Shown here: positions 52,234 through 60,253 of the stretch, in pieces
Position numbering within the stretch: the stretch's first letter is position 1
Layout of the letters: each line of letters opens with the position of its first letter
Origin: Nonomuraea sp. SYSU D8015
GTDB lineage: Bacteria; Actinomycetota; Actinomycetes; Streptosporangiales; Streptosporangiaceae
Length of the DNA: 64,000 nucleotides
Assembly: GCF_008065375.1 (NCBI RefSeq)
Contig: NZ_VJYI01000009.1
Span: forward strand, 310,001-374,000
Reading direction: 5' to 3'
Position numbers and translations under genes: made by a program
The notes under the pieces: generated by a model
What the model was told of the DNA's origin: nothing
Database searches by the model: none
What the model saw: the letters and a program-made list of their open reading frames with translations, nothing else

Positions 52234-52623
52234 ATGACTTTCACGCGAGAAGAACTGAACTACCTGGCCACGCAGCGGCTCGGCCGCCTCGCCACCGTCT
52301 CGCCCGAGGGCCAGGTCCAGAACAGCCCGACCGGTTTCTTCGTCGACGCCGAGACCGGCACGATCGACATCGGCGGGCACGAGCTGGGCAAGTCCAAGAA
52401 GTTCAGGAATGTGCAGGCGGGGAGCACGGTGGCGTTCGTGGTGGACGATCTCGCCTCGGTGAGCACGTGGGTGGTGCGGGGCGTGGAGATCCGGGGTACG
52501 GCGCAGGCGCTGACGGGGCAGGAGCCGCCGTTCCGGGGCTTCTCCGGCGAGCTCATCCGGATCACCCCCAACAAGATCATCTCTTGGGGGCTGGATGGGC
52601 CGGCGTCGAACCGGAAGGTGTGA
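52234..52623 (+). CDS. PPOX-class F420-dependent oxidoreductase
   Basis: A 129-residue split-barrel flavin/F420-binding protein of the PPOX class. Blocks are LNYLATQRLGRLATVSPEGQ, SPTGFFVDAETGTIDIGG, KSKKFRNVQAGSTVAFVVDD and RGVEIRGTAQAL. It probably reduces a small aromatic or quinone-like compound with F420H2. A SoxR-type box is directly upstream, which suggests induction by redox-cycling compounds. Confidence 0.92.
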   Translation: MTFTREELNYLATQRLGRLATVSPEGQVQNSPTGFFVDAETGTIDIGGHELGKSKKFRNVQAGSTVAFVVDDLASVSTWVVRGVEIRGTAQALTGQEPPFRGFSGELIRITPNKIISWGLDGPASNRKV

Positions 52624-52668
52624 AACTCGATAGGATCGGGGCTACGACGAGCCTTGGCCGGGTGGGGG

Positions 52669-53901
52669 ATGGAGACGGAGCACACGCACCGGCGCGGCCG
52701 CCTGCGCAGGCCGCTCGCCGCTCTGTCGCGCCTGGCCCGGTTAGGCGACGTCCCGGTCGTCGTCATGCTGGCGTGGGCCGGCTGGCTGGCCGTCCCGTGG
52801 TCGTTCAGCGGCCTCGCCCAGGCCCGCGCGGCCGCCGCGGCTGCGGCCGCCGACGCCGAGCCACCGCCGCCGCTGAGTGCGCCGGCCGCGGAGGCGCCGC
52901 ACGGCGACCCGGATCGCGTGACATGGGGCATCCCCACCGCGCAGGCCGCCCCCCTGAGAGCGCTGCGCCCCGCTGCTCTGCGGGACGCCCCCTTCGGTGA
53001 ACCGCGCGACCGGGCCTCCGGAGCCGCCCTGGGCTCGTCCGGCTCAGGCGGCACGACGCCGACACGGTCAGGACCCGGCAGCACGGCGGCCGACGGTCCG
53101 TGGACGGCGCGCACAGGCCTGCACGGGGCGGGGACCGACGGCGCCGGGCCGGCGGTGGCAGGACTGCGCGGAACGGCGCTCGACCGTGGCGGGGCGGGGC
53201 TGCACGGGGCGCCGGCTGACGGTGCGGTGTGGGCGGGGCCGCGTGCTGCGGGATCGCTCGGCGGCGGGTTGGGCGCCGTCACGGCTCCCCCGGCCGAGGA
53301 CGGGCGCGCGGCGGCCGAGGCGGACGCCGTCGCCTTGGAGCGGGCCAGGATCGCCGGTGAGGTGCACGACGCCGCCGGGCACGGGCTTGCGGCCATCGCC
53401 ATGCAGGCCGGGATCGCGCTCGTCACCCTGGACGACGACCCCGAGCAGGCGCGGGCCTCGCTGCGGGCGATCAAGGAGACCAGCACGACCGCGCTGGCCC
53501 AGCTGCGGGCGGCACTCGACGGGATCGACCCGCCCGGCGGCGACCTGACGAGCCTGATCGACGGCGTCCGGACCGCGGGCCTGCCGGTGGACGTCGAGCC
53601 CGCCGACCTCTCCGTTCCCGCCCACCTGCAGGGCGCCGTCTACCGGGTGGTGCGCGAGTCGCTCACCAACGTCCTGCGCCACGCGGGCCCGACCAGGGCG
53701 CTCGTCCGGGTGGCGAACGATCCGTGCGCGTTCGTGCTGGAGGTGTCCGACCGGGGCGTCGGCTGGACGGGCGCGGCCGAGGGCCGGGGACTCTCGGGGA
53801 TGCGGGCGCGGGTCACCCAGGCGGGCGGCCACTTCGCCGCCGGGCCACGCGAGGGCGGCGGCTTCCAGGTGATCGCCAGGTTCCCGCAGGTCTCGGCGTG
53901 A
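52669..53901 (+). CDS. Sensor histidine kinase (HisKA_3) with low-complexity input region
   Basis: A 410-residue kinase. Only one clear membrane helix is seen (about residues 28-47). A long Gly/Ala/Pro-rich region of about 160 residues, with repeats such as GLHGAGTDGAG and GAGLHGAPADGA, replaces the usual sensor helices. The HisKA_3 box ERARIAGEVHDAAGHGLAAI carries His233, and the ATP domain follows (VVRESLTNVLRHAG, VSDRGVGWTG, GRGLSGMRARV). The response regulator gene follows 426 bases later, which is unusual. Confidence 0.9.
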   Translation: METEHTHRRGRLRRPLAALSRLARLGDVPVVVMLAWAGWLAVPWSFSGLAQARAAAAAAAADAEPPPPLSAPAAEAPHGDPDRVTWGIPTAQAAPLRALRPAALRDAPFGEPRDRASGAALGSSGSGGTTPTRSGPGSTAADGPWTARTGLHGAGTDGAGPAVAGLRGTALDRGGAGLHGAPADGAVWAGPRAAGSLGGGLGAVTAPPAEDGRAAAEADAVALERARIAGEVHDAAGHGLAAIAMQAGIALVTLDDDPEQARASLRAIKETSTTALAQLRAALDGIDPPGGDLTSLIDGVRTAGLPVDVEPADLSVPAHLQGAVYRVVRESLTNVLRHAGPTRALVRVANDPCAFVLEVSDRGVGWTGAAEGRGLSGMRARVTQAGGHFAAGPREGGGFQVIARFPQVSA

Positions 53902-54327
53902 CCACGCCCGGCGGATCGCCGGGACCGTCGGGAGAACCAGACGGCACGGCGAACACCAAGCCGTCGGTTGCCGACGCACCGGCCTCCGCGACCGCTGCCG
54001 ACCCGCCATGGAGCGGCATCGGTGAGAAAGAGCACGCAGCACCACCGGCCGCAGCCGCGAACCGCGCCCTCGCGAGCGCGCGAAAAACCGGCAACCCACG
54101 GCCGCGATCGCGACGCGCCACCGGCCAACGGTCGCAGAATGCGAGAGCCCGCACAAGCCCGCACAAGCCCGCACAAGCCCGCACGAAACCGGCGACCCGA
54201 GGTGCGAGCGTGGGAACGGACGCGATGCGGCGAGTGGCGGGGGCGGGCGCGGAGCGGCGGGTGGCGGGACGGCCGTGAGAGCGGGCGCGGAGTGGCCGGT
54301 GGCGGGCGTGGGGATGAGGTGGGAGCG
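53902..54327. repeat. 426-bp repeat-rich spacer between kinase and regulator genes
   Basis: This gap holds four tandem copies of the decamer AGCCCGCACA (54146-54185, last copy ending G). Farther on is an imperfect direct repeat of about 38 bp starting GCGGGCGCGGAG (first near 54250, second near 54284). Several short CGCG-type palindromes lie around 54060-54095. The regulator frame stays open through most of it but the sequence looks non-coding. No gene is supported. Confidence 0.6.
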
Positions 54328-55005
54328 GTGAGTGGGGACGAAAGCCGAGGCCGCGTGATCCGGGTGGCCATCGCGGACGATCAGGCGGTCGTGCGCATGG
54401 GGCTCAGGGCGTTGCTGGAGCGGGAGCCCGGCATGGAGTGTGTGGGCGAGGCGGGCGACGGCAGCGCGGCCCTCACGCTGATCCGGCAGGCCAAGCCGGA
54501 CGTGCTGCTCCTCGACATCCGCATGCCCGGCATGGACGGCCTGGCCACCCTGCGGGCGATCGCCGAGGACCCGGAGCTGCGCGGCACCAGGATCGTGGTG
54601 GTGACGACGTTCGCCATGGACGAGTACGTCTTCGCCGCCCTCCAGGCCGGTGCCAGCGGCTTCGTGCTCAAGGACAGCGCCCCCGACGAGCTGGCCAACG
54701 CGGTCCGCGTGGTCGCCGCCGGCGAGGCCCTGCTGTCGCCGGCGATCACCAGGAAGGTCATCGGCCTGTTCGGCCGGCACGGCACGGAGCCGGTCGAGGG
54801 CATCGAGACGCTCACGCCCCGGGAGCGCGAGATGGTGGCGTGGGTGGCCACCGGCAGGTCCAACGAGGAGATCGCCAAGGAGCTGGTGATCAGCCCCGAC
54901 ACCGTGCGGACCCACGTGAGCCGCGCCATGGTGAAGCTGCGCGCCAGGGACCGTGCGCAGCTGGTGGTGTTCGCCATGCGCGCCGGCCTGGCCCTCCCCT
55001 CATGA
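54328..55005 (+). CDS. NarL/LuxR-type response regulator
   Basis: A 225-residue regulator. The receiver has DD at residues 17-18, phospho-acceptor Asp63 (VLLLDIRMPGMDG) and ASGFVLKDSAPDELANA. The LuxR HTH is LTPREREMVAWVATGRSNEE with ISPDTVRTHVSRAMVKL. It should be phosphorylated by the kinase encoded upstream. GTG at 54328 has AGGTGGGAG before it; GTG 54355 would remove nine residues. Confidence 0.92.
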   Translation: MSGDESRGRVIRVAIADDQAVVRMGLRALLEREPGMECVGEAGDGSAALTLIRQAKPDVLLLDIRMPGMDGLATLRAIAEDPELRGTRIVVVTTFAMDEYVFAALQAGASGFVLKDSAPDELANAVRVVAAGEALLSPAITRKVIGLFGRHGTEPVEGIETLTPREREMVAWVATGRSNEEIAKELVISPDTVRTHVSRAMVKLRARDRAQLVVFAMRAGLALPS

Positions 55006-56301
55006 CCGGCCCTTCCGCAGGAAGCCCTCGTAGTGGCCCTGCTGCAGCTGGGCCTCGATCTGCTTGACGGTGTCGAGACCGACCCCCACCATGATCAGCA
55101 CACTGGTCCCGCCGAACGGGAAGTTCTGCTGGGTGCCGGGGTCCCGCAGGATCGCGAAGGCCACCAGCGGCAGCAACGCCAGCACCGCCAGGTACGCCGC
55201 CCCGGACGCGGTCAGCCTGGACAGCACGTACGCCAGATACTCGGCGGTCGGCCGCCCGGGCCGCAGGCCGGGCACGAACCCGCCGTAGCGCCGGATGCCG
55301 TCGGCCACCTCCACCGGATTGAAGGTGATCGACACGTAGAAGTAGGCGAAGGCCACGGTCAGCGACACGTACACGGCCATGTAGAGCGGATGCGTCCCCG
55401 TGGCGAGGTTCTGCTGCACCCACGCCCCGGCCTCGTCCCCGAGCAGCGGCGCGACCAGCGTCGGCAGGTAGAGCAGGGACGTGGTGAAGATGACCGGCAC
55501 GATGCCCGCCTGGTTGACCTTCATCGGGATGTACGTGCTCCTCCCCCCGTACATGCGCTGCCCGATCATGTGCTTGGCGTACTGCACGGGCACCCGCCGC
55601 TGCGCCTGCTCCACGAACACCACGGCCGCCACCAGGAACAACCCGGCCACCGTCATCGCCACGGCGCCGACCGGCGTCAGCACGAAGATCCTCGACATGT
55701 AGCCCGGGAAGACCGCCACGACCTGGGTGAACATGAGGATGGACATGCCGTTGCCGATCCCCCGCTCGGTGATCAGCTCGCCCAGCCACATGACCGCGCA
55801 GGCCCCCGCCACCATGGTCAGCACGATCACGATCACCGGCAGCAGGCCGTCGTCGCGCAGCAGCGGCCGGGCGCAGCCGGGCAGCAGCTGCCCGGTGCGG
55901 GCCAGGGCGATGACGGTGCCGGCGTTGAGCAGGGCCAGCGCGACGGTCAGGTACCGCGTGTACTGGGTGATCTTCGCCTGACCGCGCTGCCCCTCCTTCC
56001 TGAGCGCGTCCAGGCGGGGCACCAGCACGGCGAAGAGCTGCATCACGATGCTCGCGGTGATGTACGGCATGACGCCGAGCGCGAACACCGACAGCTGCAG
56101 CATCGCGCCCCCGCTGAGCATCTGCGCGAGGTCGAAGAGCCCGCCCTGGGCCGACCCCACGCAGGCCCGCACCGCCACCACGTCCACCCCCGGCGCCGGC
56201 AGGACCTGACCCAGCCGGAACAGCGCGATGAGCGCGAGCGTGAACAGCAGTTTCTTGCGCAGCACCGGCGCGCGGAAGGCCCGGGTGAACACGGTCAGCA
56301 T
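55000..56301 (-). CDS. secY: SecY-type preprotein translocase channel, isolated copy
   Basis: A 433-residue SecY with ten membrane helices. Blocks are FRAPVLRKKLLFTLALIALF, GVMPYITASIVMQLFAVLVP, ELITERGIGNGMSILMF and FYVSITFNPVEVADGIRRYG. It lies alone, not in a ribosomal-protein operon and not next to secA2 or accessory genes. It is therefore probably a second SecY. The start at 56301 matches the usual MLTxFxRAF start; an ATG at 56388 has GGGAT before it and would add 29 residues. Cysteines (ACVGSAQ, LLPGCARP) are unusual for SecY. Confidence 0.92.
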   Translation of the reverse strand: MLTVFTRAFRAPVLRKKLLFTLALIALFRLGQVLPAPGVDVVAVRACVGSAQGGLFDLAQMLSGGAMLQLSVFALGVMPYITASIVMQLFAVLVPRLDALRKEGQRGQAKITQYTRYLTVALALLNAGTVIALARTGQLLPGCARPLLRDDGLLPVIVIVLTMVAGACAVMWLGELITERGIGNGMSILMFTQVVAVFPGYMSRIFVLTPVGAVAMTVAGLFLVAAVVFVEQAQRRVPVQYAKHMIGQRMYGGRSTYIPMKVNQAGIVPVIFTTSLLYLPTLVAPLLGDEAGAWVQQNLATGTHPLYMAVYVSLTVAFAYFYVSITFNPVEVADGIRRYGGFVPGLRPGRPTAEYLAYVLSRLTASGAAYLAVLALLPLVAFAILRDPGTQQNFPFGGTSVLIMVGVGLDTVKQIEAQLQQGHYEGFLRKGRS

Positions 56302-56399
56302 GGGCAAGGAGTCTGACCGGCCCGGCGCCCGCGGTCGTCCGCCGAGACGAGGCACCCGCGTACGCAAATCCGCGTAGGCGCCGACCATACTGTCATCCC

Positions 56400-56975
56400 A
56401 TGAGCACGGTGTGGGTGATCAGCGGGCCGCCGGGGGCGGGCAAGTCCACGGTCGCGGCCGAGCTGCTGGCCCGCCTCTCCCCCGTGCCGGCGCTGCTCGA
56501 CAAGGACACCGTGTACGGCGACTTCGTGGCCGAGGTCCTCAGAGCCCACGGCCGGCCGGTCGGCGAACGCGAGGGCCCCTGGTACGACCGGTACATCAAG
56601 GTGCACGAATACGCGGGCCTGACCAGGCTCGCCCGGCGGATCCGCGATCACGGCTGCCCGGTGATGCTCGACGGCCCGTTCACCACCCAGGTCCACGACG
56701 CCGCCAGGTGGGCGGAGTGGGTGGCGGAGCTGGGCGGGGAGCCGGTGCGGCTGATCTGGGTCCGCTCCGACGGCCCGACCCTGCGAGAGCGGCTCGTGGC
56801 GAGGGGGTACGGGCGGGACGCGGGCAAGCTGGCGGCGTTCGACGACTACCTGAGGAACATCAGGGTGGACGAGCCGCCGGTCGTACCGCATCTGGAGATC
56901 GACAACCGGCGCGGCGCGCCGCCGGTCGGCGGGCAGCTCACGGCGGCGGGCATCCCGCCTCAGTCCACCCGGTAG
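56400..56975 (+). CDS. P-loop kinase-like AAA_33 protein
   Basis: A 191-residue soluble P-loop protein resembling small-molecule kinases such as chloramphenicol phosphotransferase or gluconate-kinase-like proteins. Walker A is ISGPPGAGKST (residues 7-17). An Asp/Lys pair follows (LLDKDTVYGDFVAEVL), and a lid-like Arg region comes later (LRERLVARGYGRDAGKL). The substrate is unknown. It overlaps DUF1445 by 16 bases, tail to tail. Confidence 0.87.
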   Translation: MSTVWVISGPPGAGKSTVAAELLARLSPVPALLDKDTVYGDFVAEVLRAHGRPVGEREGPWYDRYIKVHEYAGLTRLARRIRDHGCPVMLDGPFTTQVHDAARWAEWVAELGGEPVRLIWVRSDGPTLRERLVARGYGRDAGKLAAFDDYLRNIRVDEPPVVPHLEIDNRRGAPPVGGQLTAAGIPPQSTR

Positions 56976-57745
56976 TCCTCGTCCCTGACGTCGAGGATCG
57001 CCATGTGGCCCGGCAGGTGGCCGATGGCGTACTCGACGCCGCTGGCCATCACCGCCGCCTGCGGCGTCACCCCGCACGCCCAGAACAGCGGCACCTCCCC
57101 CGGCCGCACCTCCATCGGGTCGCCGAAGTCCGGCCGGGCCAGGTCGCGGATCCCGATCGCGGCGGGGTCGCCGACGTGCACCGGCGCCCCGTGCACCCGC
57201 GGGTAGCGGCCGCTCACCTCGACCGCGGTCTTCACCAGCTCGTCGGGCACCGGCCGCATCGACACGACCAGCGGCCCCGACAGGCTGCCGGAGGACTCGC
57301 AGGGGACGTCGGTGACGTACATCGGCACGTTCGTCCCCAGCTCCAGGTGCCGCACCGGCACCCCGGCCGCGAGCAGGGCGCGCTCGAAGGTGAAGCTGCA
57401 GCCGATGAGGAACGGCACGAGGTCCTCGCGCCACTCCTCCACCACCTCGTCAAGGTCGGCCACCGGTGCGCCGTCGCGGTAGAGCCGATATCCCGGCAGG
57501 TCGGTCCGCAGGTCACCGGCGAAGAGCGCGGTGGACCAGGCGCCCGGCTCGCCCACGTCGAGCACCGGGCACGCCTGGGGGTTGTGGTGGGCGAACAGCA
57601 GCAGGTCGTACCGGAGGCGAGCGGGCACGGCGATCAGATTGGCCTGCGTCCAGCCCCGGCACCAGCCGGCGGTGGGCACCCGCTCACCTCCGCGGAAGCG
57701 CTCCCGGGCCTGCGCGGGGCTCAGATCGGCGACGTCCACAATCAC
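56960..57745 (-). CDS. DUF1445 putative hydro-lyase (D-glutamate cyclase-like)
   Basis: A 261-residue DUF1445 protein. Blocks are TAGWCRGWTQANLIAVPA, FLIGCSFTFERALLAAGVPV, TNVPMYVTDVPCESSGSLSG, LVVSMRPVP and PLFWACGVTPQAAVMASG. The family includes mammalian D-glutamate cyclase; bacterial members are annotated as hydro-lyases. It is divergent from a sodium:solute symporter over a palindrome, and DUF1445 genes often sit beside transporters, so the two may handle one compound. Confidence 0.92.
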   Translation of the reverse strand: MIVDVADLSPAQARERFRGGERVPTAGWCRGWTQANLIAVPARLRYDLLLFAHHNPQACPVLDVGEPGAWSTALFAGDLRTDLPGYRLYRDGAPVADLDEVVEEWREDLVPFLIGCSFTFERALLAAGVPVRHLELGTNVPMYVTDVPCESSGSLSGPLVVSMRPVPDELVKTAVEVSGRYPRVHGAPVHVGDPAAIGIRDLARPDFGDPMEVRPGEVPLFWACGVTPQAAVMASGVEYAIGHLPGHMAILDVRDEDYRVD

Positions 57746-57764
57746 GACATTACGCCTTCCATGT

Positions 57765-57778
57765 GAAGTCGTGACTTC
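57765..57778. promoter_or_regulatory. Palindrome GAAGTCGTGACTTC in the DUF1445/symporter divergent promoter
   Basis: A perfect 14-bp palindrome (GAAGTC-GT-GACTTC) in a 51-bp gap between divergent starts. It is a likely operator for a regulator that controls both genes. No regulator gene lies adjacent. Confidence 0.55.
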
Positions 57779-57796
57779 TCCGGGTAGCGGCTCTCC

Positions 57797-59431
57797 GTGC
57801 GGCTCGACGTGAATCTTCTGGACTACGTCCTCATAGCCATTTACTTCGCCACCGTGCTCGCCATCGGCTTCGCCGCGCGCCGACGGATCACCTCCAGCCT
57901 CGACTTCTTCCTGGCCGGACGCGGCCTTCCGGCATGGGTCACCGGCCTGGCCTTCGTGTCGGCGAACCTGGGCGCGATCGAGATCCTCGGCATGGCGGCC
58001 AACGGCGCCCAGTACGGGGCGATGACCGTGCACTACTACTGGATCGGCGCGGTCCCGGCGATGGTGTTCCTCGGCATCGTGATGATGCCCTTCTACTACC
58101 GCTCCAAGGTGCGCAGTGTGCCCGAGTTCCTGCGCAGGCGCTTCAACGGGGCCACGCAGTTGCTGAACGCGGTCACGTTCGCGATCGCGCAGATCCTCAT
58201 CGCCGGGGTGAACCTGTACGCGCTGGCGCTGGTCCTGGAGGCGCTGCTGGGCTGGCCGCTGCCGGTGTCGGTGGTGATCTCGGCGGTGATCGTGCTGTCG
58301 TACATCACGCTCGGCGGGCTCTCCTCGGCCATCTACAACGAGGTCCTGCAGTTCTTCGTGATCCTCGCGGGCCTGATCCCGCTGACCGTGCTCGGGCTGA
58401 TGAAGGTGGGCGGCATCACCGGCCTGTTCGACCGGGTACGGCAGAGCGCGCTCGGCGAGGGCGGCCTGCACACGTGGGCCGGGATGGGCACGGGCGACAA
58501 CCCCATGCAGGCGCACTGGATCGGCATCGTGTTCGGGCTGGGCTTCGTGTTGTCGTTCGGCTACTGGACCACGAACTTCGCCGAGGTGCAGCGGGCCCTG
58601 TCGGCCAGGAACACGAACGCGGCCCGGCTGACGCCGATCATCGCCGCGTACCCGAAGCTGTTCATCCCGCTGGTGACGGTGCTGCCGGGCATGATCGCGC
58701 TGGTGCTGTTCGGCGACCTGGGCCGTACCCAGGCGTACAACAACGCGATCCCGCTGCTCATGCGCGACCTGCTGCCGAACGGCGTGCTGGGGATCGCGGT
58801 GACCGGGCTGCTGGCGTCGTTCATGGCCGGGATGGCGGCGAACATCAGCGGGTTCAACACCGTGTTCACCAACGACATCTGGCAGGCGCACCTGGTCAAG
58901 GACCGGGACGACCACTACTACGTGCGGGTGGGCCGGATCGCGACCGTCGTGGGCGTGGCGCTGGGGATCGGGACGGCGTTCATCGCGGCCGGCTACTCCA
59001 ACATCATGAACTACCTGCAGGCCCTCTTCTCGTTCTTCAACGCGCCGTTGTTCGCGACCTTCATCATCGGACTGTTCTGGCGGCGCATGACGCCGTGGGC
59101 CGGTTTCTGGGGGCTGCTGGCCGGCACGCTCGCGGCGTTCGTGTCGTACCTCTCGTACAAGGCCGGGTACGTGGACTTCGGCACCGAGCTGAACGCCAGC
59201 TTCTGGGGCGCGGGCCTGGCGTTCGCCGTGGACGTGGTGGTGTCCGTGGCGGTCACGCTGGTCACCACCCAGAAGCCGGAGGCGGAGCTGCGCGGGCTCG
59301 TGTACGGGCTCAGCGGCGTCGAGCTGGAGGACGACGCGCTGGCCGGGGACGCGAGGTGGTACCGCTCGCCCGTGCTGCTCGGCGTGGGCGCCCTGATCCT
59401 GGCCACTGTGCTGTACGGAGTGATCCTGTGA
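57797..59431 (+). CDS. Sodium:solute symporter family protein
   Basis: A 544-residue SSS-family transporter with about 13-14 membrane helices. Typical blocks are FFLAGRGLPAWVTGLAFVSA, NLGAIEILGMAANGAQYG, FAIAQILIAGVNLYALALVL and ISGFNTVFTNDIWQAHL. The cargo could be a sugar, organic acid or amino acid. The GTG start is chosen by match to the family N-terminus. It is followed by a small membrane protein with a 4-base overlap. Confidence 0.93.
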   Translation: MRLDVNLLDYVLIAIYFATVLAIGFAARRRITSSLDFFLAGRGLPAWVTGLAFVSANLGAIEILGMAANGAQYGAMTVHYYWIGAVPAMVFLGIVMMPFYYRSKVRSVPEFLRRRFNGATQLLNAVTFAIAQILIAGVNLYALALVLEALLGWPLPVSVVISAVIVLSYITLGGLSSAIYNEVLQFFVILAGLIPLTVLGLMKVGGITGLFDRVRQSALGEGGLHTWAGMGTGDNPMQAHWIGIVFGLGFVLSFGYWTTNFAEVQRALSARNTNAARLTPIIAAYPKLFIPLVTVLPGMIALVLFGDLGRTQAYNNAIPLLMRDLLPNGVLGIAVTGLLASFMAGMAANISGFNTVFTNDIWQAHLVKDRDDHYYVRVGRIATVVGVALGIGTAFIAAGYSNIMNYLQALFSFFNAPLFATFIIGLFWRRMTPWAGFWGLLAGTLAAFVSYLSYKAGYVDFGTELNASFWGAGLAFAVDVVVSVAVTLVTTQKPEAELRGLVYGLSGVELEDDALAGDARWYRSPVLLGVGALILATVLYGVIL

Positions 59432-59589
59432 GCGACATTCGCCTGGTGATCGGCGGCTTGTTCCTGGTGTACGGCGTGATCCTGATCATCGCCGGAGTGC
59501 TCGGGAGCGTCGTGAACCTGTGGACCGGGCTGGTCATGGCGGTGTTCGGCGGCACGTTCGTGTTGTGGGCCCGCCTCAGACGGCTCTGA
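59428..59589 (+). CDS. 53-residue membrane protein coupled to the symporter
   Basis: A small protein with two hydrophobic helices (LVIGGLFLVYGVILIIAGVL and LWTGLVMAVFGGTFVLW) and a basic end (ARLRRL). GTG overlaps the symporter stop (GTGA). Small partners of SSS transporters are known, so it probably helps assembly or activity. It was found by reading the overlap rather than by size. Confidence 0.82.
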   Translation: MSDIRLVIGGLFLVYGVILIIAGVLGSVVNLWTGLVMAVFGGTFVLWARLRRL

Positions 59590-59788
59590 CCGGCTCCTGG
59601 TCCTTCCTGCCGTACGTCTCGCGCGCGGCGACGGCCTCGTCGGCGTGCTCGCCCGCCCATTCCCCGATGGCCCGCAACACGCCGATGGCGCTGCGGCCGA
59701 GCTCGGTCAGCGCGTAGTCCACCCTGGGCGGGAGCGCCGGGTAGACCGTGCGGGAGACCACGCCGTCGTGCTCCAGCGTGCCCAGGGT
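59576..59788 (-). pseudogene. HxlR-family regulator, N-terminally truncated remnant
   Basis: Only the C-terminal half of an HxlR-type winged helix is left: TLGTLEHDGVVSRTVYPALP, PRVDYALTELGRSAIGVLRA. The N-terminal helix-turn-helix, about 40-50 residues, is missing and the frame runs directly into the quinone reductase remnant. A 61-residue piece could still be read from the GTG at 59761. Confidence 0.8.
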
Positions 59789-60162
59789 TAAGCTGCGGCG
59801 GGTCCCCTACCCGCCCGACTACGTCGATCTCCCGCTGACCCCCGGCTGCGAGGTCTCGGGCGTGGTCGGCTTCCCGCTGTACGGCGGGTACGTGGTGGTC
59901 AGGCCGCGGCAGTTCGCCCGCAAGCCGGCGGGGTCGATCACGTGCCGGCCGCGGCGCTGCCGATGCCGGCGCTGATCGCCTGGAGGCGTTCGAGGACGTC
60001 GCGGCGGGGCAGCGGGTGCTCGTCCACGGCGCCGCCGGGGGCATCGGCCACCTGGCCGTGCAGCTCGCCAAGCCGAGCGGCGCGTACGTGATCGGCACGG
60101 CGCGGGCCGCCAAGCACGCGTTCGTGCGGCAGATCGGGGCGGACGAGGTCCTGGAGACCTGA
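59787..60162 (+). pseudogene. Decayed quinone/alcohol dehydrogenase (MDR) remnant
   Basis: Three frames give pieces of one quinone reductase. They are KLRRVPYPPDYVDLPLTPGC (substrate domain), VVVRPRQFARKPAG then VDHVPAAALPMPALIAW, and FEDVAAGQRVLVHGAAGGIG with HLAVQLAK (NADPH motif), ending IGADEVLET. The 5' part is missing, at least two frameshifts are present and an internal segment is deleted near 59868. The gene is dead. Confidence 0.85.
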
Positions 60163-60182
60163 GATCCGGCGCGTCCGGTGAT

Positions 60183-60239
60183 TTGACATTCCGTCTCACG
60201 TCAACCTACGTTGACCCCTGGGGGTCAATTTTGGTTGAC
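60183..60239. promoter_or_regulatory. Array of TTGAC/GTCAA half-sites before the MoxR operon
   Basis: Five half-sites lie within 57 bases: TTGAC at 60183, GTCAA at 60200, TTGAC at 60211, GTCAA at 60224 and TTGAC at 60235. They include GTCAAC-CTAC-GTTGAC and a perfect 18-bp palindrome TTGACCCCTGGGGGTCAA (60211-60228). The MoxR ribosome binding site starts 3 bases after the last one. This should be a repressor-controlled promoter with several bound dimers. Confidence 0.7.
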
Positions 60240-60253
60240 GCGAGGAGGCTTTC

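Noticed and set aside
54146..54185. Possible CRISPR-like repeat (four decamers)
   Set aside because: Units are 10 bp, contiguous and have no spacers; no cas genes nearby.
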